Assembly: GCA_030649165.1 (NCBI GenBank)
Contig: JAUSGG010000096.1
Coordinates: 1 to 64,000, forward strand
Length of the DNA: 64,000 nucleotides
Reading direction: 5' to 3'
Origin: Armatimonadota bacterium
Lineage (GTDB): Bacteria > Armatimonadota > UBA5829 > JAUSEB01
The notes beneath the pieces are model-generated. The model did not search any database. It was not told where the DNA came from and saw only the letters and a program-made list of their open reading frames with translations. Positions 42,739-50,844 of this stretch are shown in pieces. Within the stretch, counting starts at the first letter, position 1, and each line of letters starts with the position of its first letter. The position numbers were made by a program, and so were the translations under genes.

Positions 42739-43260
42739 GTAACAGTTCAGGAATGGTGAGTACCTGCCGGGCAACGTCATTCCGAGGAACGAGGAATCCG
42801 CTTTTTCCGGCCACTTTACAGAAGCAGATCCCGTTGTTTCGGGATTTGAGGGTTGGGTGTCATACACATGCTATAGCGGACAACTTCGGGTCCCAACCCG
42901 GAAATCCCGAAACGGGGGCGCTTCCTTAGGAGCGGAGCGCTGGCGGAGTCGAGAAAGCCGTTGTTTCGGGATTTGAGGGTTGGGCGCCATACGCGTGCTA
43001 TAGCGGACAACTTCGGTCCCAACCCGGAAATCCCGAAACGGGGCGCTTCCTTAGGAGCGGAGCGCTGGCGGAGTGCCGTTGTTTCGGGATTTGAGGGTTG
43101 GGCGCCATACGCGTGCTATAGCGGACAACTTCGGGTCCCAACCCGGAAATCCCGAAACGGGGCGCTTCCTTAGGAGCGGAGCGCTGGCGGAGTCGAGAAA
43201 TCTGCTTTTCAGCGCGACGCAACCGGAGAAACCAGATTTCTCCACTTCGGTCGGAATGAC
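42739..43260. repeat. nested palindromic element D with three tandem inner hairpins
   Basis: The outer arm GTAACAGTTCAGGAATGG stands at the left only; the right arm is lost. Between the halves of the middle palindrome lie three copies of the inner hairpin (42836-42913, 42963-43039, 43081-43158), with starts 127 and 118 bases apart, each followed by GGCGCTTCCTTAGGAGCGGA. The loops of copies two and three carry CCATACGCGTGC where A and C have GCATACGTATGC. The rest of the 42576-43390 gap holds a CCCTCCCCTGAATGGGGAGG hairpin (42703-42722) and no gene. Confidence 0.85.
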
Positions 43261-43390
43261 ATTCCCGCGAAACTGACCTCATTCGACCCTCGACTCCCTA
43301 TAGCAAACTCTCTGCTGCGCTGATATACTTGAGTTGTTTTGCTCAGCTTTCGCGATTCCCTCTCTATATATATCACAGGAGGACTGTAAC

Positions 43391-45364
43391 TTGGAACGAT
43401 GTTTCGCGCTTGCCATTATCCTTGGCGTCGTCTGCTTGTGCTCTGTGCGAGCGGCGGCGGGCAGCGGACTGCTCGCCGTGCCGAAGGACTTCCCGAAGAT
43501 CGAGCTGACGTTCGACGCGGGCGGTCAGGAGCTGAAGTGGGTTTGCGACCCTCAGAAGGAAAACCAAAGCAGCGTTGAACTTAACGGCTGCTCGCTGGGC
43601 GTCAAGATCGAGGAGAAAGGCATCCAGAGGATACTCCGCTTCAACCTGCAGGCTCCGACCGGCGAAAAGCTGTCGGTCAAGTCCTACACGGCAAAGGTCA
43701 TACTGCCCACTGAAGGACTTCACGCCGTAATGGTCCCGAACACCAGGATACTCGCGCATACGCTTATTTACTACCACGAACATCACAAGTGGCCGGAGAA
43801 CGTTCCGCTGACTCGCTGTCTCGTCCCTGAGGACTTCGGAGAAGCGGCCTGTGCGAACAGCGAGGCGCCGTTTATCCTGCTCACCGACAACAAAGGCCGC
43901 AATGCGTTCGCCGTGGGGTGGGCGGTCGCCGACACGGCTTCGATGCTCAATGGGCAAGGCGAGGGGAACGATTACGTCTTAACGCTTTCCAGGCAGAACG
44001 ACACCCCTTTCACGGGGGAGGCGCTTGAAGACGCTTTGATCATCAGCTCCGCCGCCAAACCGTGGCAGGATGTCGAGCTTGCCTACGCCAAAACATTCGA
44101 CAAGTTCAACGGCAGAGCGGGCAGGCCCGCCGCGCCCGCCTGGACGTCCGAGCCGGTATTCTGCACTTGGTACTGTTATCTGGATCATATAGACCAGGAG
44201 GGCGTGCTCAAGATCGCCCGGAAGTGCAAGGAACTCGGCTTCGGGACGATTTTGATCGACGCCGGTTGGGACTGCAGGCCCGACGGCGGTTACGGCGATT
44301 TCGAAAACGGGATACTTGGTGATTTCGAGGCCCAAAAGGACCGGTTCCCCGATCTGCCGGGAGCAGTCAGGCAAATGCACGACATGGGCCTGAGGGTCGA
44401 GCTTTGGTCGGCGCCGTTCTGGCAGGGCAAGAAAAGCCGCGTGTATCAGGAGAAGACGAAGGATTGGCACGCGCGAACCGCTGAAGGAGAATCCCGCGAC
44501 CTGTGCCCAAAATATCCGGGCACCCGGCAGTTCTTCAAGGAGCAATACCAGAGAGTTGCCCGAACTTATGGGATTGACGGAATGTGGTTCGACGGCGCTG
44601 ATGGTGTGCCGCCGAGTTGCGCTTCCAGTCATCAGCATCTCGACCAGCCGATGGGCGACGCCTTCGTCGACTGCCTGGCCGCCGCGCGGGAGGGGCTGCG
44701 CTCCGTTAATCCGGAAGCGATCACGGAGGTGCGCGTGCTCCACGGCAACCTCAACAGCAAGCGGGCGATTGACATTGTGCAGCCGTCCGACGCGCCGGAA
44801 AGTTTCGAGATGCTCAGGTTGGCGGGGATTCACCTCCGCCCGTGGACATACGACATCGTCCTCAAAAACGACCCGATGATCTGGGAAAAGGACGCCGACG
44901 CCGCCACCGTGGGCAAGTTCCTGGCCACAATGGTCTGCAACGGCGTGCCGGCCCTTTCGGTGGATTTCCTGACGGCTTCGGAGGAGCAGTGCAAAATAAC
45001 GAAAGCCTGGCTGGCGTTCTATAAGGAGCACAAGCGGACCCTGCTGAAGGGCGAGTTCAAGCTGTTCGGCGCGGATTATACCCACCCGGATATGATGCTC
45101 ATCGGTGACAAGGAAGCCGTGGTCTACGTCCAGAACTCGAAAACCGATGAGGTCCTCCTGCCGAAGTCGATTGAAAGGGTAACGCTTCTGAACTGCACGA
45201 ACTCGGACAAGCTCAACCTCAAGATCGCAATGGCCAAGGGGAAATGCGTTGTGCAGCCTTACGGCCCTGACTGGTCGCCCACGGGCGCGCCGGTATCCGT
45301 CGCCAACATCGGCGCGGGGACGGAGCTGTCCGTGCCGCGGGGTGGGGCGGTGGTCATAGAGTAA
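43391..45364 (+). CDS. secreted GH36/GH27-like glycosidase, first tandem copy
   Basis: TTG 43391 with AGGAGG 8 bases before it starts a signal peptide (residues 1-22). The 657-residue protein has a beta-sandwich domain (about 25-240) and then a clan-D barrel: FCTWYCYLDHIDQEG, LGFGTILIDAGWDC, GLRVELWSAPFWQGK, and the likely nucleophile region DGMWFDGADGVPP. The acid/base Asp candidate is in IDIVQPSDAPESFEM. A beta-rich C-terminus follows. Substrate is probably an alpha-galactoside or related alpha-linked glycan. The upstream open frame without a ribosome site is not used. Confidence 0.8.
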   Translation: MERCFALAIILGVVCLCSVRAAAGSGLLAVPKDFPKIELTFDAGGQELKWVCDPQKENQSSVELNGCSLGVKIEEKGIQRILRFNLQAPTGEKLSVKSYTAKVILPTEGLHAVMVPNTRILAHTLIYYHEHHKWPENVPLTRCLVPEDFGEAACANSEAPFILLTDNKGRNAFAVGWAVADTASMLNGQGEGNDYVLTLSRQNDTPFTGEALEDALIISSAAKPWQDVELAYAKTFDKFNGRAGRPAAPAWTSEPVFCTWYCYLDHIDQEGVLKIARKCKELGFGTILIDAGWDCRPDGGYGDFENGILGDFEAQKDRFPDLPGAVRQMHDMGLRVELWSAPFWQGKKSRVYQEKTKDWHARTAEGESRDLCPKYPGTRQFFKEQYQRVARTYGIDGMWFDGADGVPPSCASSHQHLDQPMGDAFVDCLAAAREGLRSVNPEAITEVRVLHGNLNSKRAIDIVQPSDAPESFEMLRLAGIHLRPWTYDIVLKNDPMIWEKDADAATVGKFLATMVCNGVPALSVDFLTASEEQCKITKAWLAFYKEHKRTLLKGEFKLFGADYTHPDMMLIGDKEAVVYVQNSKTDEVLLPKSIERVTLLNCTNSDKLNLKIAMAKGKCVVQPYGPDWSPTGAPVSVANIGAGTELSVPRGGAVVIE

Positions 45365-45449
45365 GGCCAGGTTAAACCGAAGGACAAAATGGACGGGGTG
45401 GACTGGGTGGACGGAATGGACCCACTTCTGACTAAATAAGGAGATCCAA

Positions 45450-47435
45450 TTGACGCGCGGATTTGCGCTTGTGACAGCGGCTCTTGTCGTAATGCTGATT
45501 TCAGCGGCGGGCGGGGCCGCCCCTTTGCGAATACCTTTCGAGGGTCTGCCTGCGACGGACCTTGTCTTTACCGTCGGCGGCCAGGAACTGGACTGGAGAT
45601 TTGAGTCGCGAGACCGGTCGTCGGCGCGGTATTCCAGCAAGCCGTGGCGCGATGGAGAATATACTCTCAACCTGCGGCTGGAGCGGAACGGGATACAGAA
45701 GATAGTGCGGTTCGAACTGCGGCCACCGAAAGGGCGGAAGCTGTCGGTCGATTCCTACTCAGCCAAAATCACGACTCCTCAGGCCGGTCTGCACTCCGTC
45801 ATGGTGCCGAACATCGGACCGATCGGGCGGACGCTCGGCTATTACCACCAGCACAACAAGTGGCCGGAGAACGTGCCGCTGTATCGCTGCCTGCTGCCTC
45901 AGGGATTCGAGGAGGACGCGCGCGCCAACTCGGACGCCCCGTTCATTCTGCTCTGCGACAACAAGGGCAACAACGGGATATCGGCCGGCTGGGCGGTCGC
46001 GGAGCGAGCGACCACCTTGAGGGGGGCCGCCGGGGACGGCGATTACGTTCTCACGCTCTCGCGGCGGGAAGATATTCCGCTCACCGGCGAGTCGCTTGAA
46101 GACGCGCTGATAATAAGCACGGCGCGAAAGTCGTGGCTTGACGTGGAGCGTCAATACGCGAAGACGTTCGACCGCTTCAACGGCAGACGCCACGATCCGC
46201 TTCCGGAATGGACATCCGAGCCCGTTTTCTGCACCTGGTACTGCTATCTCCACAATATCGACCAGAAGCTCGTGCTGAACTCCGCGCGGAAATGCCGGGA
46301 GCTGGGCATCGGGACGTACCTGATCGACGCCGGATGGGACGCCAAGCCCGGGCAGTGGTGGGGCGACCTGGACAACGGAATCCTTGGCGATTTCATCGTC
46401 GCGCCGGACCGGTTCCCCGATATGCCGGGCGCGGTCAAAGAGATGCACGATATGGGGCTGCGCGTCGAACTCTGGTCGGCGCCGTTCTGGCAGGCCAGGC
46501 AGAGCAAGATCTACCTGGAGAAAACGAAAGACTGGCACGTCTGGGAAGACAGCGAGACTTACAACCTGTGTCCCAAGTATCCCGGGACGCGCGGTCTGTT
46601 TAAGGAGCAGTTCGAGAAGCTCGCGCGGACGCTGAAGATCGACGGAATATGGATCGACGTTGCCGATTCCGTGCCGCACACGTGTAACGCGAAACACCAG
46701 CATCTCGATCAGCCGATGGGCAACGCGGTCGTTGATTGCCTGGCGGCGGTCCGCGACGCCCTTAGGTCGGTCAATACCCAGGCGATCACCGAAGCTCGAA
46801 TCCTGCACGCAAATATCAACACAAAGCGGGCGCTGGACATCGTTCAGTGCGGGGATTCGCCGGAGAGTTTCGAGATGATACGGCTCGCGAACCTGCACAT
46901 GAGGCCGTGGGCTTACGACGTGGTACTGAAGACCGATCCGACCATCTGGCCGAAGAACTCAGGGGCTTCGACTGTCGGCAAGTACATGGCGACGATGGTC
47001 TGCAGCGGCGTGCCCGCCCTTTCCGTGGACTTCCTCACCGCAACAGACGAGCAGTGCGCAATAACCAAGGCGTGGCTGTCCTTCTATAGGGAGCACAGGA
47101 AGACGCTTCTCAAAGGCGAGTTCAAACTGTTCGGCGAGAACTACGCGATCCCGGACATGATGTTCATCGGCGACCGGGAAGCGATCGTGTATATGAAGAA
47201 CACGAAGACTTCGGAAATCGTTGTGCCGAGGTGGGTTGATAAGGTGATATTGCTCAATTGCACGGATACGGACAGGCTGGACCTGCGCATCTCCACGGGC
47301 GGGAGGGCGACGGTCCAATCGTATAGACCGGACTGGTCGCGGAGCGGGCCGTTCTCCAGGGTTGACGATATAGGCTCGTCGCCGACGGCGATTTACGTTC
47401 CGCGGGGCGGGGCGGCGGTACTAGAAGTTTCGTAG
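45450..47435 (+). CDS. secreted GH36/GH27-like glycosidase, second tandem copy
   Basis: TTG at 45450 with AAGGAGAT upstream; 661 residues, a close paralogue of the preceding gene along its whole length (for example FCTWYCYLHNIDQKLV, YLIDAGWDAKPGQWWGDLDN, LDIVQCGDSPESFEM). The candidate nucleophile region reads DGIWIDVADSVPH, so the loop differs from the first copy (FDGADG), which may change specificity. The 85 bases between the genes hold only a GGACGGGGTGGACTGGGTGG run. Its TAG overlaps the first base of element F. Confidence 0.8.
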   Translation: MTRGFALVTAALVVMLISAAGGAAPLRIPFEGLPATDLVFTVGGQELDWRFESRDRSSARYSSKPWRDGEYTLNLRLERNGIQKIVRFELRPPKGRKLSVDSYSAKITTPQAGLHSVMVPNIGPIGRTLGYYHQHNKWPENVPLYRCLLPQGFEEDARANSDAPFILLCDNKGNNGISAGWAVAERATTLRGAAGDGDYVLTLSRREDIPLTGESLEDALIISTARKSWLDVERQYAKTFDRFNGRRHDPLPEWTSEPVFCTWYCYLHNIDQKLVLNSARKCRELGIGTYLIDAGWDAKPGQWWGDLDNGILGDFIVAPDRFPDMPGAVKEMHDMGLRVELWSAPFWQARQSKIYLEKTKDWHVWEDSETYNLCPKYPGTRGLFKEQFEKLARTLKIDGIWIDVADSVPHTCNAKHQHLDQPMGNAVVDCLAAVRDALRSVNTQAITEARILHANINTKRALDIVQCGDSPESFEMIRLANLHMRPWAYDVVLKTDPTIWPKNSGASTVGKYMATMVCSGVPALSVDFLTATDEQCAITKAWLSFYREHRKTLLKGEFKLFGENYAIPDMMFIGDREAIVYMKNTKTSEIVVPRWVDKVILLNCTDTDRLDLRISTGGRATVQSYRPDWSRSGPFSRVDDIGSSPTAIYVPRGGAAVLEVS

Positions 47436-47588
47436 TAAGTTCAGTAATGGTGAGTACGTACCGGGCAACGTCATTCCGAACGAAGTGAGGAATCTGCTTT
47501 TTCCGGGGTACTCCGCAGGAAAAGCAGATTTCTCGACTCCGCTGGCGCTCCGCTCGAAATGACGCCCTCCCCAACTCTGAACTGTTAT
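47435..47588. repeat. nested palindromic element F (outer + middle only)
   Basis: Outer arms GTAAGTTCAGTAATGG and CTGAACTGTTA enclose the middle inverted repeat (ACGTCATTCCGA ... TCGAAATGACG with AATCTGCTTTT/AAAAGCAGATT). As in E, the inner hairpin is missing. It begins at the stop codon of the second GH36-like gene. Confidence 0.75.
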
Positions 47589-47604
47589 CGTTCGTAGGAA
47601 CCCC

Positions 47605-47633
47605 TTTACGGGAATAACCATTATGGCTATAAT
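47605..47633 (+). promoter_or_regulatory. promoter of the toxin-antitoxin pair
   Basis: TTTACG (47605-47610) and TATAAT (47628-47633) are 17 bases apart. The -10 overlaps two upstream ATG codons that would otherwise look like starts, so the antitoxin must start further on. Confidence 0.65.
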
Positions 47634-47670
47634 GTCCATAAGGGTCGTTTTGTTATCGGGGAGGATCGAA

Positions 47671-47925
47671 GTGGTAACGGTGTCTTCTAAAGAAGCCAAG
47701 GAAAAGTTCGGGACATTGATGGACACCGCTCAAAGAGAGCCGGTGACCGTAACCAAGCATAACCGGCCGGCGGTGGTCGTCATATCGAGCGCGCGATACG
47801 CCGAGCTTGAGGCCCTCGAGGACGAGCTTTGGGCCGCAAAAGCGAAGGAAGCTGAGAAGGCGGGATATCTGAGCGTTGAAGAAAGCGAAGCAGTCATTCA
47901 AGGGATTCTGAATGCTGAGGCTTAG
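47671..47925 (+). CDS. Phd/YefM-type antitoxin
   Basis: The GTG at 47671 has GGGGAGG 6 bases before it and lies after the promoter; the ATGs at 47623 and 47632 sit on the -10 box and are rejected. The 84-residue product starts VTVSSKEAKEKFGTLMDTAQ with VTVTKHNRPAVVVISSARYA, the DNA-binding part of Phd/YefM. The acidic helical tail (EDELWAAKAKEAEKAGYLSV) would neutralise the toxin. It overlaps the RelE gene by 14 bases and probably autorepresses the pair. Confidence 0.92.
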   Translation: MVTVSSKEAKEKFGTLMDTAQREPVTVTKHNRPAVVVISSARYAELEALEDELWAAKAKEAEKAGYLSVEESEAVIQGILNAEA

Positions 47926-48184
47926 ACTCTCTCGGACCGCGAACAGTTTTCTCACGACCAGACAACCGAATCATCAGCGGCGGATAGCGGCCCGCATTCA
48001 GACTTTGCGCGCCGATCCGTCGCCCACCGACTCCATTGCTCTCAAAGGCGCGGGCCAGCCGTTCAAACGGGCCGACATCGGCGAATACCGGATCATCTAC
48101 AGGGTTGAGGCTGACACGTTATTCGTTGCGGCCATCGGCAAGCGGAACGATGCTGAAGTGTACCGGAGGTTCAGGAAGAAATAG
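47912..48184 (+). CDS. RelE/ParE-family toxin
   Basis: The 90-residue basic protein has the RelE/ParE fold: a helix pair ending RRIAARIQTLRADP, then DSIALKGAGQPFKRADIGEY, RIIYRVEADTLFVAAIGKRN, and a basic end (RRFRKK). It is translated from an ATG inside the antitoxin's last codons, the standard coupling. RelE-type members cut mRNA on the ribosome and ParE-type ones poison gyrase; the sequence alone does not decide between them. Confidence 0.88.
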   Translation: MLRLRLSRTANSFLTTRQPNHQRRIAARIQTLRADPSPTDSIALKGAGQPFKRADIGEYRIIYRVEADTLFVAAIGKRNDAEVYRRFRKK

Positions 48185-48198
48185 CGCAACAGGTCTGA

Positions 48199-48888
48199 TC
48201 ACCCGGCCAACAGATCTCGTATCTCGCCCAGAGACTCCGCGGTATAGTCGGCCAGGTCTTGCTCGTCCCTGGGTTCCTGCAGACTTCCCCAACCGCTCAG
48301 AACCCTGATCGTCTTCATGCCGAGCAGTTTGGCTGGTCTGATATCGTTGTCTATCCTGTCGCCGATCATCAAGGCCTTGGCGGGTGGGCATTTGGCCGCC
48401 TCCAAAGCGATCTCGAATATGCGGGGATCGGGCTTGGCAACCCCGACTTCCTCGGACGCGATTACGACGGAGAAGTACTGCCGTATTCCTCGCTGCTCCA
48501 GCCTCTCGACGACCCCGCGCGGCTGGTTCGCTATAACTCCCAGTTTGAACTTGCGGCTCAGGATTTCCAAGAGGTCGATTGCGCCGGGCATCAACTCCTC
48601 GAGGTCGGATCGCCAGGGGGTCCGTGAGATCACAAATCTCCTCCGCTCCCGGTTCAGGCCCAGCCGTTTCAGCCCCTCGTCGTACTGCTTAGTGACGTAG
48701 TCGCAAGCCGCGCTCTTGCAGGCTTCCTCCAACTGACGCAGAAACCGCGGCCTGCCGATTTCGGCCATGAGTCTGACGGCCTGCTCCAGCCTGTCCCGCA
48801 GGGCGATGCGCTCGTCGATCAGGGTTTCGCCGAGGTCCGTGAAGACCCATTCGATCTTTGAGAATGGCAGCTCGGCGCGATTTCCCAC
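48199..48888 (-). CDS. HAD-superfamily phosphatase
   Basis: The 229-residue protein has HAD motif I as VFTDLGETL (nucleophile Asp, with Gly where the acid/base Asp often stands), motif III around GVAKPDPRIFE and motif IV as MIGDRIDNDI. A helical cap occupies about 25-95. This fits the phosphoglycolate-phosphatase/haloacid-dehalogenase-like branch acting on small phosphates. GTG 48888 has AGGAGC upstream, placed at the end of the esterase gene, so translation may be coupled. Confidence 0.85.
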   Translation of the reverse strand: MGNRAELPFSKIEWVFTDLGETLIDERIALRDRLEQAVRLMAEIGRPRFLRQLEEACKSAACDYVTKQYDEGLKRLGLNRERRRFVISRTPWRSDLEELMPGAIDLLEILSRKFKLGVIANQPRGVVERLEQRGIRQYFSVVIASEEVGVAKPDPRIFEIALEAAKCPPAKALMIGDRIDNDIRPAKLLGMKTIRVLSGWGSLQEPRDEQDLADYTAESLGEIRDLLAG

Positions 48889-48900
48889 AGTTCGCTGCTC

Positions 48901-49635
48901 CTACTTTCGCCGCTGGTCAAGAAGCCATTTCCAGAACTCAGGGTTGCCGTAGGTGGCGTCCCAGGAATAGTGGCCGACTCCGGGATAGAGGGTGAACTTC
49001 GGGTTGCCGCCGGCGGCCCTGACGGCATCGACCATTTCCTGAGATTTTGCGGGCGGCACAACGTTGTCCTTGTCTCCGTGGAACACCCACATAGGGATGT
49101 CCTTGAGCATATAGGCGGTGTACGGCTGGCCCGCTCCGCAGATTGGGGCAATGGCCGCAAATCTCTTCGGCTGTCTGGTCGCCAGCGCCCAAGCGCCGAA
49201 TCCGCCCATGCTCACGCCGGTTAGATATATCCGCCTCTTGTCAACGCTGTATTTGGCCTCCACCTCGTCGATCATAGCCGCGAGCACGTCAGTCTGCTCG
49301 GTCCACCAGGAATCCTCGGGGCACTGAGGCGAGACGAGTATGAACGGAAACTTCTTGCCGTCCGCCACCATCCTGGGCGGCCCGAGCAGCTTCACTTTTT
49401 CGAGATCGTTCCCCCGCTCGCCCGCGCCGTGCAGAAAGACCAGCAGCGGCCAGTGTTTGTCTTTGATCTTGCCATAGTCCGGCGGCAGGTAAAGCAGGTA
49501 GCCGCCCTGCGCCGTCTTGGTTATGGTCTTGTTGAATGTACACTGCGTCTGCGTGTCGGTTGCGGGTTCGCCCATGGCCGCCGTCACAACCAATATGCCG
49601 CAAGCCGCGCCCAAGAGAATCTGAACTGTGTTCAC
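48901..49635 (-). CDS. secreted alpha/beta-hydrolase esterase
   Basis: GTG at 49635, after GGAGG, starts a signal peptide (about residues 1-22). The roughly 244-residue protein has the alpha/beta-hydrolase core: LVFLHGAGERG (oxyanion hole), the nucleophile elbow TGVSMGGFGAW with Ser, an Asp in WVFHGDKDNVVPP and the catalytic His near GVGHYSW. It resembles polyhydroxybutyrate-depolymerase or feruloyl/acetyl-xylan esterase types, which would remove acyl groups from hemicellulose next to the glycosidases. Confidence 0.82.
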   Translation of the reverse strand: MNTVQILLGAACGILVVTAAMGEPATDTQTQCTFNKTITKTAQGGYLLYLPPDYGKIKDKHWPLLVFLHGAGERGNDLEKVKLLGPPRMVADGKKFPFILVSPQCPEDSWWTEQTDVLAAMIDEVEAKYSVDKRRIYLTGVSMGGFGAWALATRQPKRFAAIAPICGAGQPYTAYMLKDIPMWVFHGDKDNVVPPAKSQEMVDAVRAAGGNPKFTLYPGVGHYSWDATYGNPEFWKWLLDQRRK

Positions 49636-49712
49636 TGTTTGGGAATCCTCCAAATGTCAGCCTTGTCAACCCTGGCCGGCCTGGAAGACTGTTCTGTGCG
49701 CCAGGCGACCCG

Positions 49713-50678
49713 TCAATGAGCGAGGTCGGCCGCGTAGATGGGCCCGCCTATCTCCTTGACGTAGCAGCGCTCCGCCGGCTGGACGGCTCTCTTCTCGGCG
49801 GCGCAGTCCACGTACTCCACGACCAGCCACCTCGGATTATCCATCACGCGCACCTGCACGTACCCCGGCTTGCTTCCGGGGGCGGGATAGGTGACCGAAC
49901 CTGTGTTGATGCACAGTGGGCCCTCCCACTCGTGTCCCTTGGTATCGATCTTCTGCCAGAAATGAGTGGTCGCGGAAAGGACCAGATCGGCCTTATCGAT
50001 GAGAACCTGTCGGTGATTGTTGGACAGGACCTCGATCCACGACCCGCTTATGCTGTGCGCTCCCACAACGACTATGTCACGCGGTCCCTTCTTTATAGAC
50101 TTCAAAGTGTCCACCATCCACTGGCGAGATTCCGCTCGAAAGGCTATAGCCGGATCGGGGGGCGAATCGGAGAAGTGCGGCATTACAATATGGACTGTGT
50201 ACGATCTAACACGGACTTTGGCATAGTATTCGCAGCCATTGGGCCTTACGGTCACTCCGTCACGACTTCGCAGATCGACCGTATCCAGGATAGGCGCGCC
50301 GGCGCCCCAGTCATCCTGGCCCTTGCCGTAGTATTCGTTTTCGCCGTCGGCTACGCACGGATAGAAATGGCTGTGCCACCAGTTGTCCGACTTCAGAAGA
50401 TCCAGGAAATCATTGCGGAAACCCTTCTTGACCAGATCACCCATCCCGATCACGAATTTGCAGTCAGCCTCCTTAATCCAGAGGGCCATGCGAGCGAACT
50501 CCTGTCTGCTGGCGGGTGAATCGCCCTTGTTGTCGCTCATGATGGAGAACGTGAAGGCTGCCGAGCGGTCCAGGAGTTTCACCTGGTCGATTGTCTCCGC
50601 GAACGCGCCTCCGCATAGTGACATAGCTATCAGGACAATGGAGGCAATGATGGCCGCGTTTCTGCGCAGAATGCTCAT
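49713..50678 (-). CDS. secreted metallophosphoesterase
   Basis: ATG 50678 precedes a signal peptide (ILRRNAAIIASIVLIAMSLC). The 321-residue protein has calcineurin-like phosphoesterase features: FTFSIMSDNKG and VIGMGDLVKKG as metal-ligand strands, then DIVVVGAHSISGSW and SATTHFWQK. Asn or Asp replaces some of the usual His/Asp ligands, so the metal site is somewhat atypical. Substrates are unknown. A GAAAGGA site precedes the start. Confidence 0.75.
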   Translation of the reverse strand: MSILRRNAAIIASIVLIAMSLCGGAFAETIDQVKLLDRSAAFTFSIMSDNKGDSPASRQEFARMALWIKEADCKFVIGMGDLVKKGFRNDFLDLLKSDNWWHSHFYPCVADGENEYYGKGQDDWGAGAPILDTVDLRSRDGVTVRPNGCEYYAKVRVRSYTVHIVMPHFSDSPPDPAIAFRAESRQWMVDTLKSIKKGPRDIVVVGAHSISGSWIEVLSNNHRQVLIDKADLVLSATTHFWQKIDTKGHEWEGPLCINTGSVTYPAPGSKPGYVQVRVMDNPRWLVVEYVDCAAEKRAVQPAERCYVKEIGGPIYAADLAH

Positions 50679-50844
50679 TGTAGGTCCTTTCCGATAGTCG
50701 TAAATGACTAACGCCTTAGGAATTATACGTCGCATTCCAGGGACATCGGTTCTGCTCCCAGTGAATTGCCTCGGCCGGGCTGGTCAGGTCTATGTCCATG
50801 TTCGCGCCGGCCAATCTCCTGACTTCCGCGTTAGGTTCCACTTG

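Noticed and set aside
42836-43158. Triple repeat taken as a CRISPR array
   Set aside because: The units are about 78-base inverted repeats with a nearly constant spacer, not 25-40-base repeats with unique spacers, and no cas gene is present.
47623-47670. ATG starts for the antitoxin at 47623 and 47632
   Set aside because: They lie on the -10 box; the GTG at 47671 has the proper ribosome site.
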